24,885 nucleotides of DNA. It comes from a virus. Positions within the stretch are counted from its first letter, which is position 1; every line of letters begins with the position of its first letter. Positions 13,680-20,615 of the stretch are shown in pieces. Position numbers and translations under genes: made by a program. The stretch is taken from the IMG/VR virus record IMGVR_UViG_3300050821_004154, positions 1 through 24,885 of that record; one strand, 5' to 3'. The notes below the pieces were generated by a model. The model was not told the DNA's origin. It searched no databases and was given only the letters and a program-made list of their open reading frames with translations.

Positions 13680-16600
13680 TATAAGTCATCCATGGCAATA
13701 GCCGATATTGCGTATGAACCTAAAAAAGGAATTTGGGCATTGGTGGAATTAAAAGTGAATTGATAATAACGATGACGGGTTTTTGCGCCCGTGAGATACA
13801 AGTTCCAAGTTCCAAAAGGCGATTGTTTAAGCGGTCTATTATAAACAATTGGACGAGGTGAACTTACGAAGTCCGCAAGATTATTGGCCCCATAAACATT
13901 CATGGTCATCCCGGTATTACCATAGATTTGAACCTCGTTCAACATCTTTCGACGAGTTGGTTCTCCGAGATGCATCCAAGTAGTGGTAGCAGTTACTGGG
14001 ATAGTCGTACCGCCATCATTTAAATAAGTTGATCCATAGATATTTAAATCAAGACCAGATCCATTTATGAATAGCCATTGTGACAAGGCAGCTTGAGTGA
14101 CATTGTACATCAAAGATAAACTACCGCCTGCTGGTTGCCATACAAACCACTGTCGTGCCCGAAGGTCAAATACCAAATGCGTATCGCAATAAGTTGATTG
14201 CTTATAAGGAATAGCTAGAATATAAAGATCATATTCGCCATCGGCAACATAGGCAGCATGAGCTAAGAGCGGAGCTGTAGGTTGCTGAGCATTAAGGATA
14301 TCCTGAACGGGTGTTCCAATATCTACATAAGTATTGAAATCACTTTGGATAACTTTGAAATCCGGCGTCATCCAGATACAACCTGAAGGAGCGCCTTGCA
14401 TGAAAATGGTCTGCCAGACTTCTTGATTGATTAGACCTACTTCCGGATGAACGATTTGAGGTTCTTGGAAGTTTGCAGGACTATTACCAATCAAACGTCG
14501 AATGTGATTTTGGGTTCCAATATATAAAGTAGTGCCATCCGTTAATAATCCGGAGACAGATTCCGCCCCATCCGAAACATCAAAGTAGTTACTACCGGGC
14601 CATGCTTCTTCATATTTCCCGGCAATGAATCCATCAGGAAGCGTTAATTCAGTAACAGATTTTGAAAAGAATACACTGTGTGTTGCCCCTGGAACTCCGG
14701 CCATCCATAAACGACCTTGATGCTTTAGAAGAAGATTTCCGGCTGGAGGTTGATCATTTAATGTTACGCCAAATTCATTTCCAGAAGTATCTGTATAAAG
14801 CAAAGGTTGATCTAACACTAAGGTCGGATCAGGAGTCGCATCAATTACGGTAGTTACTCCATTTGGAATAGCAAACGTGGTCGTCCCGGCGATTCCAGAT
14901 TCTGTTGCAGAATCATTACTGGCAGTAAAAGCCGCAGTAAATGTAGTACCAGAACCTCCGGTAACGGTCAATGACGCTCCGTTGATATAGTCGCCATGAA
15001 CTAAACCTTCGATGGTTACAATACTTCCATTGGCAAATGTTTGCGCAGTAATTGTTCCGCCAGTTCCATTTCTATTGAAACGATCTTGATATCGAAAAGT
15101 AAATTGGGTTGAAGAAATAACTTTTAAAATGGTAAAAGTGCCATTGAAAAAAGGCACACTATTTCCGGCAATGGTTACGTTTTGTCCGGCACTTAGATTT
15201 GCCGTAGAAGTAGTAACTGTTACTGTCGCATAACCTTGGCCAAGGGGAGCAGCTCCTGCTACATATTGAATAGTAGAAATTGTTAATGTAGGAGGAGTAT
15301 TTTCAAAAGTTCCTGTGACTGTGAGAACATTGCTAACAATTGCCCACGAAGAAACAAGCATGTAGGTTCCTGCAAGAACTGGAACCTCATAAAGAATACT
15401 CGGATCACCGCCGTCTGCGGTGGCCAGAAGATACTTGGTATCAACTTGTGGATCATTAAAAGTAGCCAGTAGCAGATTAAAAAAGGTATCACTACACGGT
15501 CCTGTGGTTACAGATGGCGGACTCAAATCACTAAAATGCCCAGTTAAAGAATTGTTTGCGACCAAATAATAAGTTCGGCCGATCACAAGAGTAACTCCTC
15601 CGCCAGAAGTTTCACTAATAATTCCAACACCATTGCCGCTAGTGAGTGAAGTTCCGGGGTTTGCGCCACCAACAACGGTCATAGTTACATATGAAATGTT
15701 GATTGTATACCCGGAAGTATATTCACCGTTAGCGGTTTGAGTGGCAATGGTAACACCAGTTCCAAAAAAAGATACTCCGAAATTTGGATTTGTAATATCA
15801 TACGGAACAAAAGAAGTACCCCAAAGATCACTTGCTGACCCGACATTCAAAGTATGTGGATTGCCGTCAATCGTTATCGGTAAAGTGACTGAAGTTCCAA
15901 TTTGCGTTCCTTGTTTAATAAGTTGAACAGTCAAATTCCCTGTGTTTCGAATCGATGCATTAAAAGCGACTGCTTCATATGTGATACTGAGTTGGATACC
16001 TTCTACTGTCGGGCTAGGATAAAACGTAAAAAAATTCGTCGCAAAAATAGTATCTGTGGTAAGTTGATTACTGATGAGATTAAAAGTTCCATCTAAGATA
16101 CTAAAAGTCTGCTGGATATTTGTATAGGCACCAGAAGCGACGCTGTTAGAAAACACTCCTGGCGGATTAGTCCAAGGATTCGGATCAGGAGCATAAGTAA
16201 TATCTGTAGCTATTGTTCCGGTATTAGGACCAACAGTGACCAATTGACCACTGCCTTCTCCGGTAACATTATTCTGTGTAACATCCGAAACATTAATACC
16301 GATATTGGTAACACCCCCTGTATTGGCACCATTCCACTTTAAGGAATCCCCAGTAAGGTGAGTTGTGGTATTGAGAATATTATCCCCGTCACAAAAATAT
16401 TGATAGTTCCTAGATGTAACAGAGCGAACAATTCCGGCTGCTGCTACTGGAGTAAAAATATTAGGATTGTAAACCGTTCCATTTTCATTAAATCCCATGA
16501 CATTGGAAAGTCCTGCTACAATAATTGCTCTAGTTCCAGTGGCATCAGATTGAAAATCATATAAACGATTTGGCGAATTTGAAAGCCCGGCAAACTGTGC

Positions 16601-16810
16601 ATACCCCCATCGTTGATTTAGGATGCCTTGAGTAATGGGCATGACATTTGTCAATGCTTGCCACATTGACTGGTCTTGCGCGGGTGGCTTGACATAAGAA
16701 TTCTGCCCCGTCGCCGCAAAGTTATCTCGCATGTAACGAATAGGGGGTTTCGGCGTTTGAGATACAACGACCGGGTCAAGCGGCTGAATTGGAGTAGAAT
16801 ACCAGGACAT
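13679..16810 (-). CDS. Tail nozzle / tubular-B-like beta-propeller protein (1043 aa)
   Basis: Large beta-rich tail protein, probably the nozzle below the adaptor (T7 gp12 role). The N-terminus has MWQALTNVMPITQGILNQRWGY (about 48-69), then repeated propeller-type blades with RLYDFQSDATGTRAIIVAG. The C-terminal half has GRLWMAGVPGATHSVFFSK (about 700), DGTTLYIGTQNHIRRLIG and WMTPDFKVIQSDF, ending with a beta sandwich-like YYQFTFNSTNAQIPF region. Between these are inserted immunoglobulin/FnIII-like segments (about 400-470, including GRTYYLVANNSLTGHFSDL, and about 530-600, including SAGQNVTIAGNSVPFFNGTF). Role follows from order after the adaptors; exact family not proven. Confidence 0.8.
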   Translation of the reverse strand: MSWYSTPIQPLDPVVVSQTPKPPIRYMRDNFAATGQNSYVKPPAQDQSMWQALTNVMPITQGILNQRWGYAQFAGLSNSPNRLYDFQSDATGTRAIIVAGLSNVMGFNENGTVYNPNIFTPVAAAGIVRSVTSRNYQYFCDGDNILNTTTHLTGDSLKWNGANTGGVTNIGINVSDVTQNNVTGEGSGQLVTVGPNTGTIATDITYAPDPNPWTNPPGVFSNSVASGAYTNIQQTFSILDGTFNLISNQLTTDTIFATNFFTFYPSPTVEGIQLSITYEAVAFNASIRNTGNLTVQLIKQGTQIGTSVTLPITIDGNPHTLNVGSASDLWGTSFVPYDITNPNFGVSFFGTGVTIATQTANGEYTSGYTINISYVTMTVVGGANPGTSLTSGNGVGIISETSGGGVTLVIGRTYYLVANNSLTGHFSDLSPPSVTTGPCSDTFFNLLLATFNDPQVDTKYLLATADGGDPSILYEVPVLAGTYMLVSSWAIVSNVLTVTGTFENTPPTLTISTIQYVAGAAPLGQGYATVTVTTSTANLSAGQNVTIAGNSVPFFNGTFTILKVISSTQFTFRYQDRFNRNGTGGTITAQTFANGSIVTIEGLVHGDYINGASLTVTGGSGTTFTAAFTASNDSATESGIAGTTTFAIPNGVTTVIDATPDPTLVLDQPLLYTDTSGNEFGVTLNDQPPAGNLLLKHQGRLWMAGVPGATHSVFFSKSVTELTLPDGFIAGKYEEAWPGSNYFDVSDGAESVSGLLTDGTTLYIGTQNHIRRLIGNSPANFQEPQIVHPEVGLINQEVWQTIFMQGAPSGCIWMTPDFKVIQSDFNTYVDIGTPVQDILNAQQPTAPLLAHAAYVADGEYDLYILAIPYKQSTYCDTHLVFDLRARQWFVWQPAGGSLSLMYNVTQAALSQWLFINGSGLDLNIYGSTYLNDGGTTIPVTATTTWMHLGEPTRRKMLNEVQIYGNTGMTMNVYGANNLADFVSSPRPIVYNRPLKQSPFGTWNLYLTGAKTRHRYYQFTFNSTNAQIPFLGSYAISAIAMDDL

Positions 16811-17289
16811 TAATTATCTTGTTTCAATAAAGTTCGCCAAGCATTGCCACCTTGAATGTGTTTTACTGTATAGGCCGCCGGGGAAGCAAGCCCGATATAA
16901 AACCACTGCCTGCAATTTAATAGTTTACCAACCAATGCCGGCCCGAAAACTACGGGTACATAGAACTCCCACTCACGTTTTTCTAATTGGCCGAAGGTTG
17001 GTTTGTCATTAGGAAGCAGGAAGGTATTTCCTTCAATAGCTACTCCGTGACGTAACCCAATTACTGTTTCGTGGGAATCATAATAGGCAGCGGCTTGTTC
17101 AATTACTAAAGCCCCTCCGAATACAACCCAATCTATATTGTGACGTTTTTCTTGCCAAGTATCGGGAGGCAATGGCGGCAACGGTTTACTATAATCCGGG
17201 GAACTTGACTGTACTTGTGGTGCATCAGGAAATTCCTGTGCAGCACATGATATAACCCCGAATAACAATAACCCCAATAATATCTTCAT
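16810..17289 (-). CDS. Predicted lipoprotein or secreted membrane protein (159 aa)
   Basis: Signal peptide KILLGLLLFGVIS followed by Cys15 (possible lipobox VISC), then a Pro/Ser-rich linker with FPDAPQVQSSSPDYSKPLPPLPPD and a domain with two hydrophobic helices (VVFGGALVIEQAAAYYD at about 56-72 and FYVPVVFGPALVGKLLN at about 108-124). Proteins with a 'PDAP' stretch after the signal peptide are, to my knowledge, typical of Acidobacteria, so this may be a host-derived gene. Function unknown: superinfection exclusion, envelope modification or a lysis accessory are possible. ATG overlaps the adaptor stop (ATGA). Confidence 0.75.
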   Translation of the reverse strand: MKILLGLLLFGVISCAAQEFPDAPQVQSSSPDYSKPLPPLPPDTWQEKRHNIDWVVFGGALVIEQAAAYYDSHETVIGLRHGVAIEGNTFLLPNDKPTFGQLEKREWEFYVPVVFGPALVGKLLNCRQWFYIGLASPAAYTVKHIQGGNAWRTLLKQDN

Positions 17290-18425
17290 GGTGTAAGCAA
17301 GGACAGATCGATCGTCTCGATCGTAGGCAGATAGCCACCGATACTCGAAGGATCAGGACTGACGTAATCAGCAAAGCGGTTCTGTTGGTTACGATCACGA
17401 ACCATTGCTGTCAGCCCCATTTTATAAGTCTGAAACCACTCCATGGCCTCAGGTCCGCGAGATAAGAATTTCAAAGCCAGCCAATTTACTCCGGCAACCA
17501 TAATATCGAAATACCGATCAGGAATTTGAATCGCCTGCGTAAAAGAAGTAATGGCCGTTTCTAATTCGTAATAACGAAACTGAATGATGTAACCATTATA
17601 AGTGGCGCAAAGATTATCGGATGGAGGCGTAACACCAGTAGTAGTTAACCCGCTAATTGGCTCTGTCCAATTAGTACCGATAGCAATTGGACTGGCATTT
17701 TGTTTGGTAGCATTCTGTGGAACAACATTTGTGGCCGATGCATATATATTCCAGTATGCATAAGGAACGCCCGCGTCATTCGTGGGAACAAGGATTGTCG
17801 GACTAAGCGCAGTGGCCAGAGAATTAGCAGAAATATATAATGGCGTGGTATAATCAGGTGCAGTAGATTCATTCCCAAGCGCATCAACAAAGGTCGCTAC
17901 TAAATTGTAAGTACGAGCCGGAAGTGCACCCCCGATTGCGGTTGTTACCAATACCGGTTCTGGTTGCGGAGCTTGATTATTTTGCTGGTCCGGGGCCGGG
18001 AACACATTGAGAATGTAAGGCGTATCGACATTGTTCCGGTACACGCAAGGACGCCCAGGACGAGAAGTTCCATCAGTATAAGATAAAACGGCAGATACGG
18101 GCATTGCAGCAACTGAACCAAGTTCGATAAAATTGGAACGGTCATAAACGGAACCATGTTGAATCCATTTCAGATTAGTAATATTGAGGCCGGTGTCATA
18201 GCTGCCTGGAGGATTTTGACCAGCCGCCCCGATCCAATAAGCGGTTACTCCTTGGCGAGTGATAAAACTCTGCACATCCGCAAGCATGAAATCCCACTTC
18301 GTTGCGCGAAGGATATCATAAGTAATACGATTGCAATAATCTAAAAGAACCGGGTGATTAGTCCCGATCTGATTCATGATATCAGTCGTAGCGGAAGTAA
18401 CAATCTGCTGAACAGTTGTTGCCAT
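17286..18425 (-). CDS. Adaptor (tail tubular A-like) protein, paralog 2 with inserted Ig/FnIII-like domain (379 aa)
   Basis: Head-to-tail adaptor candidate. N-terminal helices (1-45, QQIVTSATTDIMNQIG and LLDYCNRITYDILRATKWDF) and the C-terminal block IMVAGVNWLALKFLSRGPEAMEWFQTY (308-334) match the upstream 220-aa gene (AGVNWLA and EAM-WFQ-Y shared). Between them, residues about 155-272 carry a beta-sandwich-like insertion (LPARTYNLVATFVDALGNES, then PYAYWNIYASATN) absent from the paralog and reminiscent of carbohydrate- or surface-binding FnIII-like domains. Starts right after the paralog's stop. T7 gp11-like role is inferred from order (capsid, adaptor, nozzle). Confidence 0.82.
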   Translation of the reverse strand: MATTVQQIVTSATTDIMNQIGTNHPVLLDYCNRITYDILRATKWDFMLADVQSFITRQGVTAYWIGAAGQNPPGSYDTGLNITNLKWIQHGSVYDRSNFIELGSVAAMPVSAVLSYTDGTSRPGRPCVYRNNVDTPYILNVFPAPDQQNNQAPQPEPVLVTTAIGGALPARTYNLVATFVDALGNESTAPDYTTPLYISANSLATALSPTILVPTNDAGVPYAYWNIYASATNVVPQNATKQNASPIAIGTNWTEPISGLTTTGVTPPSDNLCATYNGYIIQFRYYELETAITSFTQAIQIPDRYFDIMVAGVNWLALKFLSRGPEAMEWFQTYKMGLTAMVRDRNQQNRFADYVSPDPSSIGGYLPTIETIDLSLLTP

Positions 18426-19088
18426 TTATCTGATCACTCCCATACGATTACCGGCTTTGAGTTGCTGATACAATTGAAACCACGACATTGCTTCTTGCTG
18501 ACGACCAATATAAGCCATAGCTAGCCAGTTAACTCCTGCACATATTACATCCTTACCATCATCGGGAACAATCAAGGCCGCCGTTAAACTGGACAGTGTA
18601 GAAACTAATTTCTCATAAGTAACACTAAGAGTAGAAGTATATGCGGTCGAAAGAGGCGCAGGTCGAACAATAAATGTAGTTGGCCCGACAAAACGAAAGT
18701 ATTCGGGAGTTCCCCCAAACTTATAAGCCTGGTGAGGAAGAGGGGCCTGTTGAGCCGGACGCCCTTGAGATTCATCAACTCCTGCCGCAGTGGGACTTGG
18801 TTGATCAAGATCGACATCTGCCGGAGTTAAGCTTTGATTAAAGGTAGTATCGAAAACACTTACAATTCGACGAATTGGAGTAGTCGGCGTTAAAGTATAA
18901 GCATTCTGCTCGGCAATAGTAGTAACAAAGGTTGTAGTCAAGTTCTGATTTACATACAAAGTAGTATGCAATACATCCTTATGAACTCGGTCCACCCAGT
19001 TCATAATAGTGACAGCATCATTACCAGAGTTCGAAAGAACCTGTCGAGTATCTACGTTAACTGCATTTACAATATCTTGAACTATCAT
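18426..19088 (-). CDS. Adaptor (tail tubular A-like) protein, paralog 1 (220 aa)
   Basis: Compact version of the adaptor fold. The N-terminal helices are DIVNAVNVDTRQVLSNSG and IMNWVDRVHKDVLHTTLY, followed by a beta region (50-170) and the C-terminal helical block VICAGVNWLAMAYIGRQQEAMSWFQLYQQL (181-210) shared with the following gene. Likely forms the ring beneath the portal. Overlaps the histidine phosphatase stop (ATGA). Two neighbouring paralogs suggest a duplicated or hetero-oligomeric ring. Confidence 0.82.
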   Translation of the reverse strand: MIVQDIVNAVNVDTRQVLSNSGNDAVTIMNWVDRVHKDVLHTTLYVNQNLTTTFVTTIAEQNAYTLTPTTPIRRIVSVFDTTFNQSLTPADVDLDQPSPTAAGVDESQGRPAQQAPLPHQAYKFGGTPEYFRFVGPTTFIVRPAPLSTAYTSTLSVTYEKLVSTLSSLTAALIVPDDGKDVICAGVNWLAMAYIGRQQEAMSWFQLYQQLKAGNRMGVIR

Positions 19089-19666
19089 CGACCGTCCCAG
19101 ATCATAATATACTTCCAGTCTAACCCCGTTTTGGCGAGGAATGTCACGCTGGCCTCGGGAGTTATCTCCTGAACATCCCCTACGGGGTTGCCCCCAATGA
19201 TGCTTTGTAATGCATTGATATTTCTAGAATGCGTTGTAATGCAAACCGCTTCGTCTTTAGCCTCGACATAGGCCATAACTTTCTGAAGGAAATCCTGCCA
19301 CCGGAGGTAAAACCTCCGATAAGATTCGCCATGCGGAGCCTTGATGTCCGGGTAGTTCTTTAGATATTCCATCTTGTCTTTGACTTGGCGGGCCTCCTTG
19401 CCCATCAAATCTCCGAGGTTCCAAGGCAGCGCCCCGTTGTTCGTCGTGACTCGTGTGTCGCCATGACTGATCATTTCAGCCACTCGGAGGGCTCGCTGGA
19501 GCGGGGAACTGATAATTCGGGAGAATCGGAGGTTCTCTTTCTCCAAGAATTTGACCGTCCGTTCGATCCGTTCGACTCCCTCTCGGTCGAGAGGCGGATT
19601 CAAAAGGGCATCGACCTTGGTGTCATAGGTCGTGTTGCCGTGGCGAATCAAATAAATTCCTCGCAT
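19085..19666 (-). CDS. Histidine phosphatase superfamily (phosphoglycerate mutase-like)
   Basis: Phosphatase of 193 aa. The RHG catalytic motif sits at the very start (RGIYLIRHGNT, H9), SSPLQRALRVAEMI supplies the second arginine, GESYRRFYLRW the acid region, and CITTHSRNI the second catalytic His. Substrate unknown; nucleotide or sugar phosphates are typical. The start is taken as the ATG at 19666, giving the usual motif-at-residue-8 spacing; the frame is open upstream but overlaps the lysin gene. No Shine-Dalgarno precedes it; instead the ATG lies inside repeat copy 5, and copy 4 in inverted orientation encodes part of its C-terminus (TFLAKTGLDW). An unusual gene to find between capsid and adaptor genes. 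Confidence 0.9.
   Translation of the reverse strand: MRGIYLIRHGNTTYDTKVDALLNPPLDREGVERIERTVKFLEKENLRFSRIISSPLQRALRVAEMISHGDTRVTTNNGALPWNLGDLMGKEARQVKDKMEYLKNYPDIKAPHGESYRRFYLRWQDFLQKVMAYVEAKDEAVCITTHSRNINALQSIIGGNPVGDVQEITPEASVTFLAKTGLDWKYIMIWDGR
19121..19140 (+). repeat. Bipartite repeat copy 4 (antisense, end of histidine phosphatase gene)
   Basis: TAACCCCGTTTTGGCGAGGA, identical to copy 1. It is 36 bases inside the end of the leftward histidine phosphatase gene and forms an inverted pair with copy 5 at the gene's start. Confidence 0.88.
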
Positions 19667-19677
19667 AAACGGGGTTA
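19658..19677 (-). repeat. Bipartite repeat copy 5 (sense, bridging stop and start)
   Basis: On the minus strand TAACCCCGTTTATGCGAGGA, identical to copy 2. It contains the stop of the Tlde1-like gene and the ATG of the histidine phosphatase gene. Confidence 0.92.
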
Positions 19678-20040
19678 GGACGTGACGGTTAGATCGGTAT
19701 CGCCAGAGGAGGCAATCAGGTTTCGAAGGGGTCGTCCAAGGATAATGCAACCATCTGAGGCTGAATGATTCATAGCTGGGTTATCACCATGAATGAAAAA
19801 AGCCGATCGGCCAAACATCGTGTTGGTTGGCGATGGAGTTAAGGGCATCGCGAATTTCCCTACTTCATTGTCATCACGAGGTTGACCGATCGTATAGTTG
19901 CCTTGCGGAAGTGGACCCACGTCCTTGACGTTGCACATGGCGGGGTTGTTTAGGCCGTCGCCATGTCCGGAGTAACCAAGGCCGGCTTGGTTACCTTCGG
20001 CATCCAACAACGTTCCGGACGTGATTTTAAAAGTCCACAT
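19675..20040 (-). CDS. Tlde1-like (DUF2778) L,D-transpeptidase/carboxypeptidase, candidate lysin
   Basis: Short 121-aa enzyme: FKITSGTLLDAEGNQAGLGY, YSGHGDGLNNP, GPLPQGNYTI (42-51), FGRSAFFIHGD (76-86, H84) and SASDGCIILG (93-102, catalytic Cys98). This is the Tlde1 fold known from type VI effectors that cleave or exchange peptidoglycan stem peptides. Here it most likely acts as the phage's endolysin or a virion-associated cell-wall enzyme. No signal peptide, so export would need a holin (candidate at 12946-13149). ATG overlaps the preceding stop (TAATG); its own stop TAA is part of repeat copy 5. Confidence 0.85.
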   Translation of the reverse strand: MWTFKITSGTLLDAEGNQAGLGYSGHGDGLNNPAMCNVKDVGPLPQGNYTIGQPRDDNEVGKFAMPLTPSPTNTMFGRSAFFIHGDNPAMNHSASDGCIILGRPLRNLIASSGDTDLTVTS

Positions 20041-20345
20041 TATTGAAGCGTCGGCATAGGCGCAGAGGCACCGTCCGCAGTGCGGACGATACCATCTTGT
20101 GCCATGTCAGGTTGCAGAAGCCGCACACAAGATCGATTAAAGACCTTGATGCGGTCCTTGACAAAGGAAGCGATCTGCGCAGGGAGATTATAAGTCTCTC
20201 CTTTAACAAAGGCCTCCTTGTTCAAGTGGATCGTCGGGAAGGGTTTCCCCAACGGGTCTTCTTCAGGAATCGTAACAAATTGCCACGTCTCCTTTGGAGT
20301 TCCATAAAGTTCGGCAATAGTGGTTAGTTTCTTTTCTGCGGGCAT
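20040..20345 (-). CDS. Conserved hypothetical head-region protein (101 aa)
   Basis: Small protein with VTIPEEDPLGKPFPTIHLNKEAF (24-46), YNLPAQIASFVKDRIKVFNRSCVRLLQPD (52-80) and a disordered end. The pattern (short beta strand, 'LP..IA..V.DRI..FNRS..RLLQP') looks like small proteins encoded after the capsid gene in podoviruses; role unknown, possibly head decoration or completion. Strong double AGGAGG/AGGAG ribosome sites precede the ATG, which overlaps the previous stop (TAATG). Confidence 0.78.
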   Translation of the reverse strand: MPAEKKLTTIAELYGTPKETWQFVTIPEEDPLGKPFPTIHLNKEAFVKGETYNLPAQIASFVKDRIKVFNRSCVRLLQPDMAQDGIVRTADGASAPMPTLQ

Positions 20346-20572
20346 TAGACTCCTGTGCCTCCTGTGCCAGAATAGCCGCTGTCCATGTGACCGCTGCCGC
20401 CCTGGTCTGAGACTTCAGGGGAAACTAGACCTGCGTCCTGGTGGCCAATCTGACCTAGCCACGGAGACCGCATTCCCTTGTCGTACTTCTGATCCATCTG
20501 CGCATGTCCATCAGGCCGACGCATGTTAATAATAGTGTCGCCTGGACCGGACTGCTCGAATGAATGACCCAT
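20345..20572 (-). CDS. Hypothetical protein, Gly/Ser/Asp-rich (75 aa)
   Basis: Not recognised. Hydrophilic and probably disordered: GHSFEQSGPGDTIINMRRPD, then MDQKYDKGMRSPWLGQIGHQ and a Gly/Ser-rich end (SDQGGSGHMDSGYSGTGGTG). It lies immediately after the major capsid gene, separated by a hairpin; a small capsid-associated protein is possible. AAAGGAAA serves as ribosome site. Its 3' end carries the strong ribosome sites of the next gene. Confidence 0.7.
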   Translation of the reverse strand: MGHSFEQSGPGDTIINMRRPDGHAQMDQKYDKGMRSPWLGQIGHQDAGLVSPEVSDQGGSGHMDSGYSGTGGTGV

Positions 20573-20579
20573 AGTATTT

Positions 20580-20608
20580 CCTTTCCGGAAAGGGGGCTCA
20601 CGCCCCCT
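20580..20608 (-). other. Stem-loop pair after the major capsid gene
   Basis: AGGGGGC (20591-20597) pairs with GCCCCCT (20602-20608) over a TCAC loop, and a perfect 14-base palindrome centred on TTTCCGGAAA (20580-20593) overlaps it, so two alternative hairpins compete. On the transcribed strand no U run follows. Placement just behind the most highly expressed gene suggests partial termination or mRNA stabilisation. Confidence 0.75.
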
Positions 20609-20615
20609 AGCCTAG

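Noticed and set aside
19178-19200. Partial arm match TACGGGGTTG in the histidine phosphatase gene
   Set aside because: The second arm (TCCTCGC) is missing.
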